Assembly (NCBI GenBank): GCA_905250125.1
Contig: CAJNOL010000454.1
Location: forward strand, 1,619-65,618
Direction: 5' to 3'
Source: Rotaria sordida
Lineage: Eukaryota > Rotifera > Eurotatoria > Philodinida > Philodinidae
Length of the DNA: 64,000 bases
Part shown: one piece after another, positions 35,864 through 48,600 of the stretch
Numbering within the stretch: the first letter of the stretch is position 1
How the letters are laid out: each line of letters opens with the position of its first letter
Notes under the pieces: model-generated
What the model was told of the DNA's origin: nothing
The model's database searches: none
The model's input: the letters and a program-made list of their open reading frames with translations, nothing else
Position numbers and translations under genes: made by a program

Positions 35864-36244
35864 TTATATACATAGATTTAAATAATAAAAGTGAACATCA
35901 AAATTTCGAACCAGCTCGTCAATAACGAGATTCTTTTGTGGAGCAATACCATTATTTACATTTTCTTTTGATGAATTCCGATAATTGTTCTGCATGGTAC
36001 TAAATATGTTATGTCCATTTTGAGGTAAATAACCATTTTCGGGAAAGAAAATAGCTAAGAGTGCAGTGGACAAGCAGATCAGTAGTGTATCGAAAACATA
36101 AAAGTAGACTTGATGAACAGATAGATAATCAGTGAAATCTTGAGCAAATTCGATTACATGATAGATCTGTCGAATCAACATGAGAAAACTACTTACATAG
36201 ATCATCAGCACCGTCCGGAGTATAGCTGACTGTTGTAGTTTCAC
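35864..36244 (-). pseudogene. C-terminal fragment of an RTA1-like lipid-translocating membrane protein
   Basis: The minus-strand frame encodes about 126 residues with two or three hydrophobic segments. The core LMLIRQIYHVIEFAQDF, followed by VYFYVFDTLLICL, matches the signature of fungal RTA1/RSB1-type proteins (LxRxxYRxxEF...YxFD), which span the membrane seven times and are linked to lipid export and drug resistance. The usual family length is about 280-330 residues, so the first four or five segments are missing. The frame opens with GTG, not ATG. Upstream, after only about 55 bases, lies a 530-bp foldback element, which may have cut the gene. No missing exons were found on its far side. 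It is probably a dead 5'-truncated copy. The family is mainly fungal, so transfer is likely. Confidence 0.6.
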
Positions 36245-36299
36245 TTGACATAATAAACTGAATAGCAGTTAATCAGCGATTGACAGTAGTTTATAAACG

Positions 36300-36828
36300 A
36301 GTTCTCACTGTTTTTCAAATAAGTCCAAGACGCAATTAGCTAGAGACTTGCGATTTTCGTTAGTCAAAAGAGGAGATGGAGGGACATCTTTTTCTCTAAT
36401 ATTGTACAAGGTGAAAGTACTGTTAACTGTATCATTGCTGCAAAACTCTACAAAAAATGCAAGAAAACCGCGTGTCGTTCTGATGAAATTTTGTTCTTGA
36501 TATATAGTTTTAATAGAGCGACTTCAGATCTATGGTTCAAGACATAACTCTGATGATAGTCGTTGGGTAAATGAACTCATCTGTTTTCTCACTCGAAAAA
36601 TATATCTTTTTCTTGATTTTTAAGAAAATTTCCTTACTTTTTCTTAAAATTTCATCAAAGCCACACGCGGTTTTCTTGCGTTTTTTGCAGAAATGATGTA
36701 TTTAACAGTACTTTCGCTTTGCACAATATTAGAGAAAAAGACGTCCCTTCATCTCCTCGTTTGATTAACGAAAACCGCAAGTCTCTAGCGGATTGCGCTT
36801 TTGAGTTATTTGCAAAACAGTGGAGCAC
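36300..36828. mobile_element. Foldback element, arms ~200 bp (family A, copy 1)
   Basis: The left arm (CTAGAGACTTGCGATTTTCG, AGAGGAGATGGAGGGACATC) is mirrored in the right arm (36620-36828), including GCAAGAAAACCGCGTGT on opposite strands. The centre reads AGATCTATGGTTCAAGACAT. The same centre and arm motifs occur in the element at 46565-47270. Confidence 0.85.
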
Positions 36829-37112
36829 ACTATTTTTTCAAACGGATAGTATCTGCACTTTCTATATGTGCACGTTCTATTAAAAAAAGTGCGCGTCTAT
36901 GACAACGAACTGAAGACATAAAAGAACGTTGTAAGGTGAGGACTATCGCTCGACTCGTTTTGTTTCTTTATTACTCATCTTGATATTTATAAAAACCTTA
37001 TTAAACTTATTTTATTTCTTAACACTTAACTTACGCACATTACAAATATAAAGTGGATTTGTTCTACGACAATTCTTTCTTAACTAAGATAGAACAATAA
37101 ATTATTTTCAAA
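36829..37112. promoter_or_regulatory. Presumed promoter and 5' leader of the DUF2985 gene
   Basis: About 280 bases between the foldback element and the next start codon. It has no recognisable core motif that I can defend; the assignment is by position only. Confidence 0.25.
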
Positions 37113-37742
37113 ATGGATACGAAATCCGTAAGTTATCAAACTAATTCTGCCAATGGTTATACCAATCCAATAATAGTGTTTCCACCAGAAAAAGATCCAA
37201 GTTGGTATAAAAAATCTGTTCACTCAAAAAAATTCAAATATATAAAAATAATTTTTTTTGTAATAATTCTAATTAATATGAATGTATGGGGTGGAATGTT
37301 ATTATTCATATCAATAGGTGCAGCAAATAAAACAATGCCTGACGAACAAACACGAAAGATGTGGATGGAAATTGATTTTCAAATTATTAATGGATTGATT
37401 TCTGCAATTATTATCGGTCTTACTCCTTGGAGAATTCGTGATCTTTATCAACTTTATCAAACAAAATATCGAGATGAACTTCTTAGACGTCATAAATATA
37501 CAAAGAATTTTATATGGATTCAAGTTATTATTTGGAGTTCAATCGTTAATTCTGTATTTCAAGTGGGTGTTGCTATTTGTACGTGGTCAACCAATATGGA
37601 TAATAGACCTACACGGTTAGTTGGCATCTTGGGTGGTATTAGCCTTATTGCAGGTGTATTTGCTGCTTTGGCACAATTTATATTAGGAAGAAGAACAAAA
37701 AAGAAAGCAAAAATGGAGGAACAATCCACTAGCATTGTTTAA
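37113..37742 (+). CDS. DUF2985 (PLAC8-associated) membrane protein, fungal-like
   Basis: A single exon of 209 codons from ATG 37113 to TAA 37740-37742, followed by AATAAA-like signals. Four hydrophobic segments lie at about residues 46-68, 88-104, 133-155 and 168-190. The segment MEIDFQIINGLISA leading into IGLTPWRIRDLYQLYQ matches the core of DUF2985 (WxEIxxQxxNxLF...PWRFRDLY), a domain found chiefly in fungal membrane proteins, often next to a PLAC8 domain. The basic C-terminus (GRRTKKKAK) is probably cytoplasmic. Function in the family is not established. It lies in a run with an RTA1-like fragment and a bacterial-looking esterase, so horizontal acquisition is plausible. The frame is intact and intronless. 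The domain call rests on the PWRxRDLY motif and the membrane layout. Confidence 0.7.
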   Translation: MDTKSVSYQTNSANGYTNPIIVFPPEKDPSWYKKSVHSKKFKYIKIIFFVIILINMNVWGGMLLFISIGAANKTMPDEQTRKMWMEIDFQIINGLISAIIIGLTPWRIRDLYQLYQTKYRDELLRRHKYTKNFIWIQVIIWSSIVNSVFQVGVAICTWSTNMDNRPTRLVGILGGISLIAGVFAALAQFILGRRTKKKAKMEEQSTSIV

Positions 37743-37869
37743 ATTTATCTTTTGTATTATCGTAGTAAATCATATTTAAAATAAAAATCTCTTTATTATC
37801 GAAATTTATTTTTAATTAAAAAAAAAGTTAAAACAATTTTTAGATAATACATATTTTCTCTCTTTTCTA

Positions 37870-38947
37870 ATTTTTAATTAATTATGTTCTTCGTCTTTAC
37901 GTTCTAAACGAATAATAACTTATTTTCGTGTAATTACAAAACATGCTTCAAAATGAATCTTTAACTTTTAATTGTTCATTTGGATGTCTTCAAAGAACAT
38001 GTGCCATGTGATAAAGTGCTGTACTTGTTGTTTAAAAACCAGCAACCACTAATTAACAAACAAAATTGAGAGAATCTTTATAATCATTTTCTCTTACTAA
38101 AAAGAAAAATAATGGCTGGAATTTCATGTGTGGGCAGTTTTCGAACGAGTGAAACTTCTTTGTCTATTTATTCATTTGTAGTATCGGTTGTATGACTATC
38201 CTAGAAGAGAAACACATGTAGAAGTAGCAAGGATTAGTGTTCGATTTATTTATAAGATTTTTTTCACAAAAAACAAAGCAAAAAATGATACTTTAATAAA
38301 TTGTTCATTTGATGCAGATTGAACCATTAATTGGAATAAATTAGTTCGCTTTATTTGATTAACTTATTGATGTTTCTCAATGATCTGATATGGTTGATTA
38401 ATTAATATATGAATGATTGAGATTATATTGTATATCTGTATCAATATCAAAACCACATGACCTTGTTTATATTCTTCAGACATTTTTTCCATATTCATTC
38501 CAATACTTCAATGAACAATTGGTGTCATTTGTCTCAATTTTGTTGATGAAAATGTTTGATTAATATTGAAATGTTGTCGCTTCCATCGAAGATTAGTAGC
38601 AGTAAGAATATATACATCTGTAGAATTTGGATCAGTCAGTGGAATATTACGACGAGAATGATTTTACAAAGATGTATTGTAAAACATTTGGATAAGATAC
38701 AACTAAAATTGGTGTATACCCTTCGAAATAACCAAATATACGGCCATATCTTCTGGTCTATTCTTTAATAGTTAAAGATTGTTGTCTACCTTTGATAATA
38801 TCAAGAAAATTGCCACAAAAAGAGACCTGGAGATGGTCCACAAATATTCAGTTTGTTGAAAAACGCATATGCCGATTGAATATGTCACAAATAAGCAACC
38901 ATCAAAGCGATCAATGTAGATAATAGAATATTAGTGAGAAAAAGCAT
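37870..38947 (-). pseudogene. Cytochrome P450 (CYP3-like) pseudogene
   Basis: Reading the minus strand from ATG 38947: a hydrophobic N-terminal anchor (MLFLTNILLSTLIALMVAYL, then a stop), the Pro-rich hinge (NICGPSPGLFLWQF) and, after a frameshift, a stretch matching the CYP3 N-terminal region (DIIKGRQQSLTIKE, stop, TRRYGRIFGYFEGYTPIL). Near 38060-37930 the I-helix survives as VVAGF, stop, TTSTALYHMAHVL, stop, RHPNEQLKVKD, equivalent to the AGxE/DTTS motif. Several stops and frameshifts occur, and the K-helix and heme-binding Cys loop were not found, so the gene is dead and probably internally deleted or 3'-truncated. It would have been a membrane-bound monooxygenase. Boundaries are approximate. 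Confidence 0.75.
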
Positions 38948-39543
38948 TTTTTAATCGAGTTTTAAAAAAAGCCAGATTTACTATTTTGTTGTTTCTTTTT
39001 ACATGTCGACAAAGTACAAACCTTTTTCTTCTTTTGCTTCATTCTTGTGATGAGTCATTTATATCTCTATATTTGCCCATCCTCTATGAATCATTCTTAC
39101 CATTGGTGTTATAAAAAATATCTTTCTGATGATTCATTCATATGGCCTCAGTCATTTTAGTTCGAGTTCGGGTCGAGTCATTTTAGTTCGAGTACGAATT
39201 TGGCTATCAATGCAGTTTTTTTACGGGTTAAAAGTTATTGTTATTAATAATAATACAATAATAAATAACCATTTTTTTCTAAAGCAAAATTTTCAAGTCG
39301 AGTCGCTGCGCTGATTTTGTTAGCCTATATTCAAGTTTTAGGAATTTATTTACTACTGTTATGACGTGAATTAACTCTTTGAGGATCAAATTTTTTTTCA
39401 TCGCAAATTAGTTTCGCTATTATTTTCTTTTATATTATTTTTCTGAAGGTCCCATGATTGATATTTAGAATTATGCTGAAAACAGATGATGTCATGCTTC
39501 AAAAGGACGGCGAAGAACTCAAATCTCAAATCTTTCACACCTG
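38948..39543. other. Intergenic stretch
   Basis: No gene recognised. TCATTTTAGTTCGAGT is repeated directly at 39153 and 39178. Confidence 0.4.
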
Positions 39544-40131
39544 AATAACGGGTGAGGCAGATATAATAGCCGCGTTTTATACATCAGTTTTTAGTCTATT
39601 GAGAGATTGTATTAAGCAAACAAATTTTACCAAAAGATGCAGCGTGAAAAGCTCTACAATTTACACACAACTGCTTTTTTTATAGTTGTACTTTTTGCTT
39701 TCAAAATGGGCAAAATTCTGAGCGGTCAAATTTCGACTATGTGAAAAAGATTATTTTTTTGATACAGACCAAATTCATTTTTTGTTATTTCATCTCTGCA
39801 TCAACTGAAATGCTTTCTCAAAAGAAAAACAAATATACCAAAAGATGCAGCGTGACAAACTCTAAAATCTGTATAGGTCATAAAACGATGGAATAAGAAA
39901 ATAGAAAAATTCTCGGTCGTGTTATCTTTTTACATAGTTGAATTCAATCGCTCAATATTTTGTCCATTTTGAAAGCAAAAAGTGCAACTATAAAAAAAAG
40001 CAGTTCTGTATAAATTGTAGAGCTTTTCACGCTGCATCTGTCGGTACAGTTTGTTTTCTTGATACGATGTATTAAGAAACTGAAAACTGATATATAAAAC
40101 GCGGCCATTATATCTGCCTCACCCGATAATT
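39544..40131. mobile_element. Foldback element, arms ~180 bp
   Basis: Ends ATAACGGGTGAGGCAGATAT (39545) and ATATCTGCCTCACCCGATAA (40109) are inverted copies. AAAGATGCAGCGTGA occurs at 39633 and again near 39844, and its complement TCACGCTGCATCT in the right arm, so the interior has an extra partial duplication. There is no coding region. Confidence 0.85.
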
Positions 40132-40844
40132 AAATTTTTAGCTTCAAACTAATATAATTTCTCAAGTTAAGCAATCTATAAAAGACATAATCTTTTTAAT
40201 CTCTCTTGCCTATTGATAAGCTTACCATGAACTGGTTGTACGATTAATTGTCGCTTTACCAAAAACGTGCTCTTACGTTTGAATATTTGCCAACTCGCAT
40301 TTCAGAATCTGATAAGATATCTATCGAGAATCAATATACTTATGAATTACGAGAACATAAAAATTTTATTTCTCTCGAGCTTTCGTCTTTTGAATGTATT
40401 TTGGTAAAAACAATCACTTATTTAGGCTGCTGAAAACATACTTTAAAAATCCTTATGTTGATTATCAGTTTGCGTTTCTGGTTCTTTAAAAATAAGGTTT
40501 TCATAGATACTACATCATTAGGGATGACATATTTACTATTTACTTGCAACTAGTTCATATAGTATTTGATAATGTGATTATTGGTACGTAAGTAAATATA
40601 GTATCGCCTTTTAAAAAGTAAGTACTTCGTTTACTATATACAAGTAAATCTATGAATGTAGTAGTTATCATCTACAGCAAAGTCAAAGTAAAATGACACT
40701 TCTAATGAAGTAGATGTAGCGTATTTAATTATTTTACCTTTTTTTTATAAATAGATGAAGTAAAGCAAGTACTTTTATTTACTATTTATTTCTAACGTCT
40801 AAGTAGAGTATTTACTAGTCACAAGTAAATAAGTAAATAGTAAA
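40132..40844. other. Intergenic stretch with AGTAAATA-rich sequence
   Basis: From about 40560 to 40840 variants of AAGTAAATA and TATTTACTT recur on both strands, a degenerate simple repeat. A 61-codon frame at 40248 has no features. Confidence 0.4.
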
Positions 40845-40983
40845 AGGTGTGGGTGTGGGTATAAAGAAGAAAAACACCCACACTCACACCCACACCCACA
40901 CCCACATCCACACCCACATCCACACCCACCCCCACACCCCACCACCCACACCCCACCACCCACACTCACACCCACCCACACCC
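40845..40983. repeat. Telomere-like hairpin (H14), strongly asymmetric
   Basis: A short G-rich arm GGTGTGGGTGTGGGT, loop ATAAAGAAGAAAAA, then about 110 bases of CCCACA, CCCACATCC and CCCCACCA units. The outer ends are AAAAGG and CCCTTTT. Confidence 0.9.
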
Positions 40984-41813
40984 TTTTTTTTAAATCGACG
41001 AAAAACGCCTTTTTCATAATTTTTGTGATGCTTATAACTTTTTACGAGAAGTTCGTAGAAAACTCGTTCACCCCTCATTTTGCTCAGAATTTTGTGCTCT
41101 TTAAGATGTCCCTGTTCAAAGATAGCTCTGGCAAAATCTTCTAGAACCTGAAAAATACCGTGTTCGGTTTTTTAGGAGCCTTGCCATCATTGTTCATCTG
41201 TGAAATCTTGCTATAAAGCGTATTGGATCGAAAACTCTATTGGCTATTAAAATCGCTATTTGGATTGGAACTACGTGCTTAACATTATGAAAAAACCAAA
41301 AAAATCGTTGTTTCTAAACTTTTTCCCATCACTTTATATCGTTCACATTAAATTTCTAGATTTTTCGATTATATCATCGAATGCTCAATTTTATCAAGTT
41401 CATGATGCTGTATCTGACCGATTCTGCAGTCAAATATTACCTCAAAAATACACCAGTACTAGACTATACATATTTGGAAGTAATAGAACACTAGAAATAT
41501 TCACATAGGTATACAAAAGAATTGAAAGTAGATAAAAAATAATTTACCTATTCACTAACGAAAGGTAGCATTTACGAATAATCACATTTTCAAATAAATG
41601 TCGCGCTTCTTACGTCTGCTTTATTTCTATGGCACAAGGTAGATTAATTCTTTATTTCCCACAGCTGAATATTAAAGTCCGGAATCAAAACTCACTCAGG
41701 AACGACACCTTAATGACTTCTAATATACACAGAAGAAATTTGAATCGATTGTTTTAGCTTCAATATACTTAACAGTTAGAAATGTGATTAGAAGGAATTC
41801 GGGGATAAGTCGA
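40984..41813. other. Intergenic stretch
   Basis: No gene recognised. The 82-codon frame at 41260-41508 lacks motifs and splice context. Confidence 0.4.
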
Positions 41814-42357
41814 CTCATGTCCTCGAAATCGTCACACTTTGGACGATTAATCACGATTTCCCGTGAAAAATCGTCCAAAATCGCCAATTTTAGCGATTTT
41901 ATTGCGATTTATCAACCCGATTAATCGTGAGATTAAATCGCGATAAAATCGTCGATTTTCACTTAAATCTTCGCATCACTAATATTATGGAAAACTGCAT
42001 GATATCATTCATTTTTTCGTCTCGCTATATTAGCAACTACATTTTTCTTCGTGGTAAATCTCTTTGGTTGTCTTATTCCCTCTTTTTCTATAGATTATAT
42101 TTGTTACCTTTCTATCCGGTTCTTTCTTTGAAACAAGAGACATGAAGAAAACGGAGTCGAGAAGGGCCCTGCAATGTCAGTCTGATGTCATCTACCTATT
42201 TCGTGAAAATCCTATCGTTTTTTATGAATATCGATTTTTTTTCAAATAGTGCAAAAAATCATCAATTTTGACGATATATCGCGATATAACCTCACGATTA
42301 ATCGGCCGATTATTCGCGATAAAATCGTCGATTTTGCGGCGATTTTGAGGACATGGG
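41814..42357. mobile_element. Foldback-like element built on AAATCG repeats
   Basis: The ends CATGTCCTCGAAATCGTC (41816) and GGCGATTTTGAGGACATG (42338) are inverted copies. Subterminal zones are dense in AAAATCG/CGATTTT, and ATCGCGATAAAATCGTCG occurs twice in direct orientation (41936 and 42316). The centre (41960-42220) is unique and unpaired, so the inverted part is limited to the two ends. Confidence 0.7.
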
Positions 42358-42461
42358 GAGTAACACAAAATATATACGGTGCTGTTCAGAGTAGAGACGT
42401 CATACGAAAAAGAGAGATGTGCTTTGTTCAAGTTTGACTGTTGTTTAGAAATCTATCACAG

Positions 42462-42532
42462 ATGGGTGTGAATATGAATATAGAAACACGCACAGTTCAC
42501 ACCCACCCACATCCACACCTACACCCATACCC
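42462..42532. repeat. Telomere-like hairpin (H15)
   Basis: A weak G-rich arm GATGGGTGTGAATATG, loop GAATATAGAAACACGCACAG, then CACACCCACCCACATCCACA and more. It lies 121 bases past the stop codon of the SAM-ART-TPR gene. Confidence 0.75.
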
Positions 42533-42652
42533 TTTTCCTTTCATATATTGTCCTTCGATATTAAACTTCTGCCTACATTTTTCTTTCTACGTTTTCCTTT
42601 TCGCTGTTTTCGTCTTCTGCATTTTGCCTTTCGATATTTTTTCTACGTTTTT

Positions 42653-45600
42653 CTATTCAAAATTTTTCTTTTCTGTCTTTTCCGTCAATCCAGTCAAATC
42701 AGGATGATCCGAAATGAGAACTTTTTGATGACTGGTCAAAGCTTTTTCATGAAACCTATGTGTTTGGGAAAGTTCGCCAATATTGTCATAGATTGTACCG
42801 ATGTTGTCGTATGTGGTAGCCAAGCGAAGATGATCTGGAGGCAGGGTTGTTTCATAAATTTTGTGTGCTTTATCGTGAAATTCAAGTGCTTTTGAATGTT
42901 CACCCATCTTATCATACACAAGTCCGATATTATTATAAAAAGCAGCTAAATCAGGATGGTTTGGTGGAAGGGCTTCTTCGTAGATTTCAAGTGCTTTCAT
43001 GTAAAATTCTTCGGCTTTTTCTAACTCATCAAGCTTGGTATACACCACACCAATGTTATTGTAAGAAGCTGCTAAATTAGGGTGATTCAGTGGCAATGAT
43101 TGTCTACGGATTTCAAGTGCCTTTTCGTACAAATCAAGTGTTTTTTGGAAATCACCTATGCTAAGATTCACGGAACCAACGTTGTTATATAAATCAGCCA
43201 AATTGGGATGATTTGATGGAAGCGCGGTACTCTCGATTTCATATGCTTTTTCATAATACGATAAAGCTTCTGTATATTGATGCATGTTCTTGTATGTCAG
43301 AGCAATATTACCATAACAAATAGCCAAGTTAGGATGGTTCGGAGATAAGCTTTTTTGGCAAATTTTAATGGCTTTTTCGTAAAATGCAAGCGCTTTGTTG
43401 TAATCACCTATTCTGTCAGATAACGAACCTAGGTTACAATAGGTATTAACCAAATCAGGATGATTCAGCGGAAGTGCTTTACAACAGATTTCAAGATCTT
43501 TTTCATAAAACGAAAATGCTGTCGTATAGTTGCCCATTTTATCATGGGCAGAGCCTATGCACTCATATGAAACAGCTAGTCGTGGATGATTTGGAGGCAG
43601 TGCCCTTTCGTAGATTCGATAACCTTTTTCATAAAATGAAAGTGCTTTTGAATAGTCGCCCATTATGTCATAAACTGCTCCAATGTTATTGTACGAGGCA
43701 GCCACGTCAGGATCATTTAGAGGGAGTACTTTTTCGACGATCACGAGACCTTTTTCGTAAAACGAAAGAGCTTTAGAATAGTCTCCTAGGCTTTCATATA
43801 TCGAACCGATACTGTTGTAAGAGGTGGCTAGATCTGGATGATCCGGAGAGAGAGTTTTTTCTCTTATTTTGAGCGCGCTTTCGTAAAATTCAAGTGCTTT
43901 TGAATATTCGCCCATTTTATTATACACTAGACCAATGCTTCGGTAGAAAATAGCTAAATCAGGATGATCTGCCGGAAAGCTTTTTGTCTTGATTTCTATA
44001 GATTTTTCGTAAAATGAAACTGCTTCATTGTATTGTCCTTGGTCTTTCTTGACACATCCAAGCCCATGATACATATCTGCTCTGTTGCTGTCGTTGGATG
44101 TCTGTTCTAGTAATGCGGTGTACAATTCTTCGGCCTTGTTGAATTGACCTATTTTCAACAGTAATTTGCCTAATCCTTTCCAACCTGTTGAACCCGAAGC
44201 TTCTTGTCGTATTCGGTCAGTTAATTGTCGGAGTTGTTCGTCGCCATCTGATGTAAGTTTAAGGTCCACTTCATAGAGTGGACTTTCCTCATGAATCTTC
44301 CGAACATCGACAATACGAAAAACTGTGTGCATAGAGAAGAGTGTTTCCTTTTCGCCCTTGTAATAGCTCAACTCTTCGATGGAGGCAAAAGGTGTTGATG
44401 AAACTGTAGGATCTACGGTCATTTGAAAAAGAATGCCAACCATGTCTTTGTTTTTTGAGGTTTGTTCAGCAAATGCGAGAGACACGTCAAGGCTTGTACT
44501 TGTCGATAAAAAGTTATTGAAAGATATTAGTCCACCTTGATTACTTGTAAGCTTTTCACAATCAGCTGTTGACAATCCTTGACCTCGATATACGATAAAT
44601 GACTGTTCCTGATAAAGATTGACCTGTTGCTTGTGAAGATCTTCAATTTGTTGGTGAACATCACGCAAGAAGAAGCCCATTCTAATGATGATATCACCAT
44701 CCAATGTTCTTAATGCTTTGTTGAGCATTTTGTGCATGAAACACGGACGAGTATACCACGATATGGCTTTTGATGGCTGATAACTACTTTCGAATTCTTC
44801 AATATCTTCTATTTCTTGTTCATCGTCTTGATATTGTTTACGGCAATATTCTGCCAAGTCTTGAATGGCTTGTTGCCCGTGTTCTATGCCAAAGAGTATT
44901 TCCTTGAATATTTGGGTGTACATAAAGGAAGGTTCTAGCTGATTAAGATCTTTGCTAGAACTAACTTCATTTTTGCCGATGATACTGACCGTCGTCTGAT
45001 CTTGATTAGATTGTTTGAGGGTCAGTTTAAGTGCCCTGCACATCAGCTTGATTGACGTATATACACCTTTGATTTTCGCCCAATTTCTTGCCCATACTTC
45101 ATGTCGTTCTTTGTTGCCACAAAAGATGTAAATGGCATTCAGTTGTTCTAAGTCATGAATATCTGGTACTAAAGATTGTCCGATTGTTCCAGAAGTGATA
45201 ACGAATGCTGTGTTCTGGTTATTTTCAATGAGTTGTTGTATGCATTCTTCTGCTGTTTTGCAAAGCACCACGCCATTGACGATACTACGAAATTGCGCGA
45301 GTATTGTTTGACAGTTCTCGTCTGTTTTATCAATATTACTATCAACCCAGATGAGCACATAGTCCTGACTTCTGCACCGTCTTGCTCTGATGGCATTCGA
45401 TGATCCTGTTATACTTGTAACAGTATTCAGCATTGATGTAGAAGTTCCAGGGCTGGAATTTTCTCTATATTCCTCCGCTCGCTCGTTTGTTCTGTTAGTT
45501 GGATTTGTGTCAATAAGTTGGTTCGCTTCTTCATTTGTACGCTCATAGATTTGCTCGCTACAAAACGCAAGAAAACAATTAGTGAGCATCGGAGTTACAG

Positions 45601-48600
45601 TGCAACAAGATCGGGTGGAAAAGCAAATCATTACTTCTGAATAGTAGCTATGGTGCAGATTGCAGTCAATCAGATGTTTTCGGGGTTCAACTCTCGATCA
45701 ATAGGAATTATGTGAATCAAATTTTGATCCCTCCTCTTTTTTCTTGCTCTATCAATCGCTCAACGCTGAAAACAATTTAAGATTTTTCCCTAAATGGATT
45801 TTAGCCAACCGCGTGTTACTGTTATACAGATATTATTCGATGAGGTTTTTCGATACTTGAAATTCATTGAATCTGTTATTTTTTATCGAACTATCATGTA
45901 GTTAGTTTATTAGATTTTGGTTTTAAGAAAGCAGGTGTTAAGAGACTGAAACTTTTATGTCTAATATGTTTTTTACATCTAGTTTCTCACCCAGTGAGGT
46001 TTCGTGAGATAAAAACTCAAACAGTATAATTTTTCAAGTGTTTTGCCTTCATCTGGTCAAATTTCTTTCACTGGATATTCATGTATCAATTATCGTTTCT
46101 TTCTATTTTTTTAGTGACAGCTGTTTTTGGTATACAGAATTTATCGTTCATCTCAGCATTTTCTATGATACGAATGTGAAGATAACAATATTGTCACTTG
46201 GAATTCTTGAGCAGTTAACTTTGTTCGTTAGGATTAGGGTGAAGGTGGATGTAGTGTGCCAGTGTAGTTTGTTCTGGTAGGTGTGAATGCGGATGTAGAA
46301 GTGTTCCTGTAGCTCGATACTATGTGGATGTTGGTGTGTGTACGGTTATGAGTGTGAGTATGATACGTAGATCTGCTATTCAGCCACATACCCACACCCA
46401 AATCCAGTTCTTATATGTGAATGGATTTAAATGAATTTGGCCGGATTCGATTAATATTTGGTTGAACGGAATCGTTTTTGGCCTAGATTCGTCTCGATTT
46501 AGCTTATGCTTGACCTATTTTAAACTGGATTTCATTCAATTTCAGCTGGATTTGCCTGTATCTTATCTAATGTCCACGTCAGAATTAAAGAGAAGCTGGT
46601 GTAAATTGAATAGCTTAATAACGGCAAGAGCTAGCGATCTGTAGTTTTCACTAATCGAAAGAGGAGACTGAAGCACGTATTTTTCACGATATTGTTGCAG
46701 ACAAAATTATTTTGGACACTCATTTCTAGAAATCATTTCTGAGAAGACCTGCAAATGGTATGCCAATACAATGAATTTTTGATTTTGATCTTTGATTTAG
46801 ATAGAGAGACTTTAGATCTATAGTTCAAGATACAATGTAAATGGTTCTCTTACTACATTCCAACTTTGACCAAATGAAATCATGGATTTACATGCGCAAA
46901 AAATAAAGAATTTTGCTAATTTTTCACTAAGTTTTCGCACTTTTTATCATAATAGCTTGGCATTTCGATGAAAATGTGATGAAACGTAACAGTGCGTATT
47001 ATACCTAAAAATATAGATCTGACGTCCCTCTATCTAAATCAAAGATCAAAATCAAAAATTCATTGTATTGGCATACCATTTGCAGGTCTTCTCAGAAATG
47101 ATTTCTAGAAATGAGTGTCCAAAATAATTTTGTCTGCAACAATATCGTGAAAAAATACGTGCTCCGGTCTCCTCTCTCGATTAGTGAGAATCACAGGTCG
47201 GTAGTTCTTACCGTTATTGAGTTATTCAATTTACACCAATCCCTCTTTAATTCTGACGCGGACATTAGATTTAATTGACTTTTATTTAGCAGCTTAGTTA
47301 AATCCAACGCAAAAACTCGGTCAAATCTAGGTAGAACCAAATTGAATCCAGTACAATACATGTAATACCCGATTCCTGTCAGATCAAAATCCAACCACTG
47401 TCTACTTCTGAGAAATCTGAATCTAGAATTTCTGTTGAATCCAACAGGAATTGAATTCGGTGCACTCCTACTCACATCCGAACAACCACAGCTGCAGTTC
47501 CAGCCATAGTTAGGAGTATCAGTTCCAGTTTTCGTTCGCAGAAACTCGGAATTCAGTAAGGACTTCCACTATCGGAAACTCGGAACCCGTGCAGATTCCC
47601 ACTTCTAGAAACTAGCTGTGGATTCTCTTTCCTTAGGAATGGAGAAATAAGAGTAAGAACCTTGACATCTCTAGTCATATCCATTTCCACACTCACATAC
47701 ATGTTTTCTTTCTTGAGCAGAGGTAAATACTCAGAACTTGTACACTTCTCGTTAAACGGATATCATTTATAATAAGAAAATACATATCTGTATATATCGT
47801 TATTTGAAAGCATATTTCTGTTTTTATCCAATGAAAGAAAAAAAAATGAACAAAAAAATGTTAGCAGCTGTTTAGATCTCCTCAGTGACACCCCGTGAGT
47901 TTTTATAAATTTAAAAATATTCTACGATTAAAACTGACCTTTTCTGTTCTTGCTGACATGGACTGGATGAAATGAATGTATGTATCATTCTCCATTCTTT
48001 CAGCTTCGCCTCAAATCTTCGCTTAGCACCAATCGTTGGTTTTTTTATTGTTCCGTCTTGTTGTTTTTCAGATAATAATTGTTCAATATCTTCATCTCGT
48101 AGTTCCATCATAGCTGTGCCATCGATCTCTTCATCTGACAGAAATGAATTGATGAAAGAAACGATATGAATGTCACGCAAGAATAATGATAGGAATAGTT
48201 TCTCAAAATATATGGACTACAATTGAATAGTTCGATCGTGAAAAATTATTGGCTTCTATTTCTTAACAATATTTTGTTTCGTTCTATTTGTAATAGTTTA
48301 ATATTCGATCGAAAAATGCTTACAAAATATTTCTCGATGAGCTTTGTCAATGGCTTTTTTTTAAAAATTCGAATATAACAATTGCATGAAATGTCAGTAT
48401 GAGTGATCTAGATGTAACTATTTGTTTCCGTTAAGAGATGAATCATGTTCACGCCCATATCAATGCTCTTAACTGAAAAGTTTCTGTATCTAAAAGTACC
48501 GATATTATACTGTTTTTGCAAGTCTTGCATTCAGATGTCGTGTAAAAGAGGTTTATCTAAGGAAATAGTTAGACACTATTGAATGTGAATAGACTGTAAT

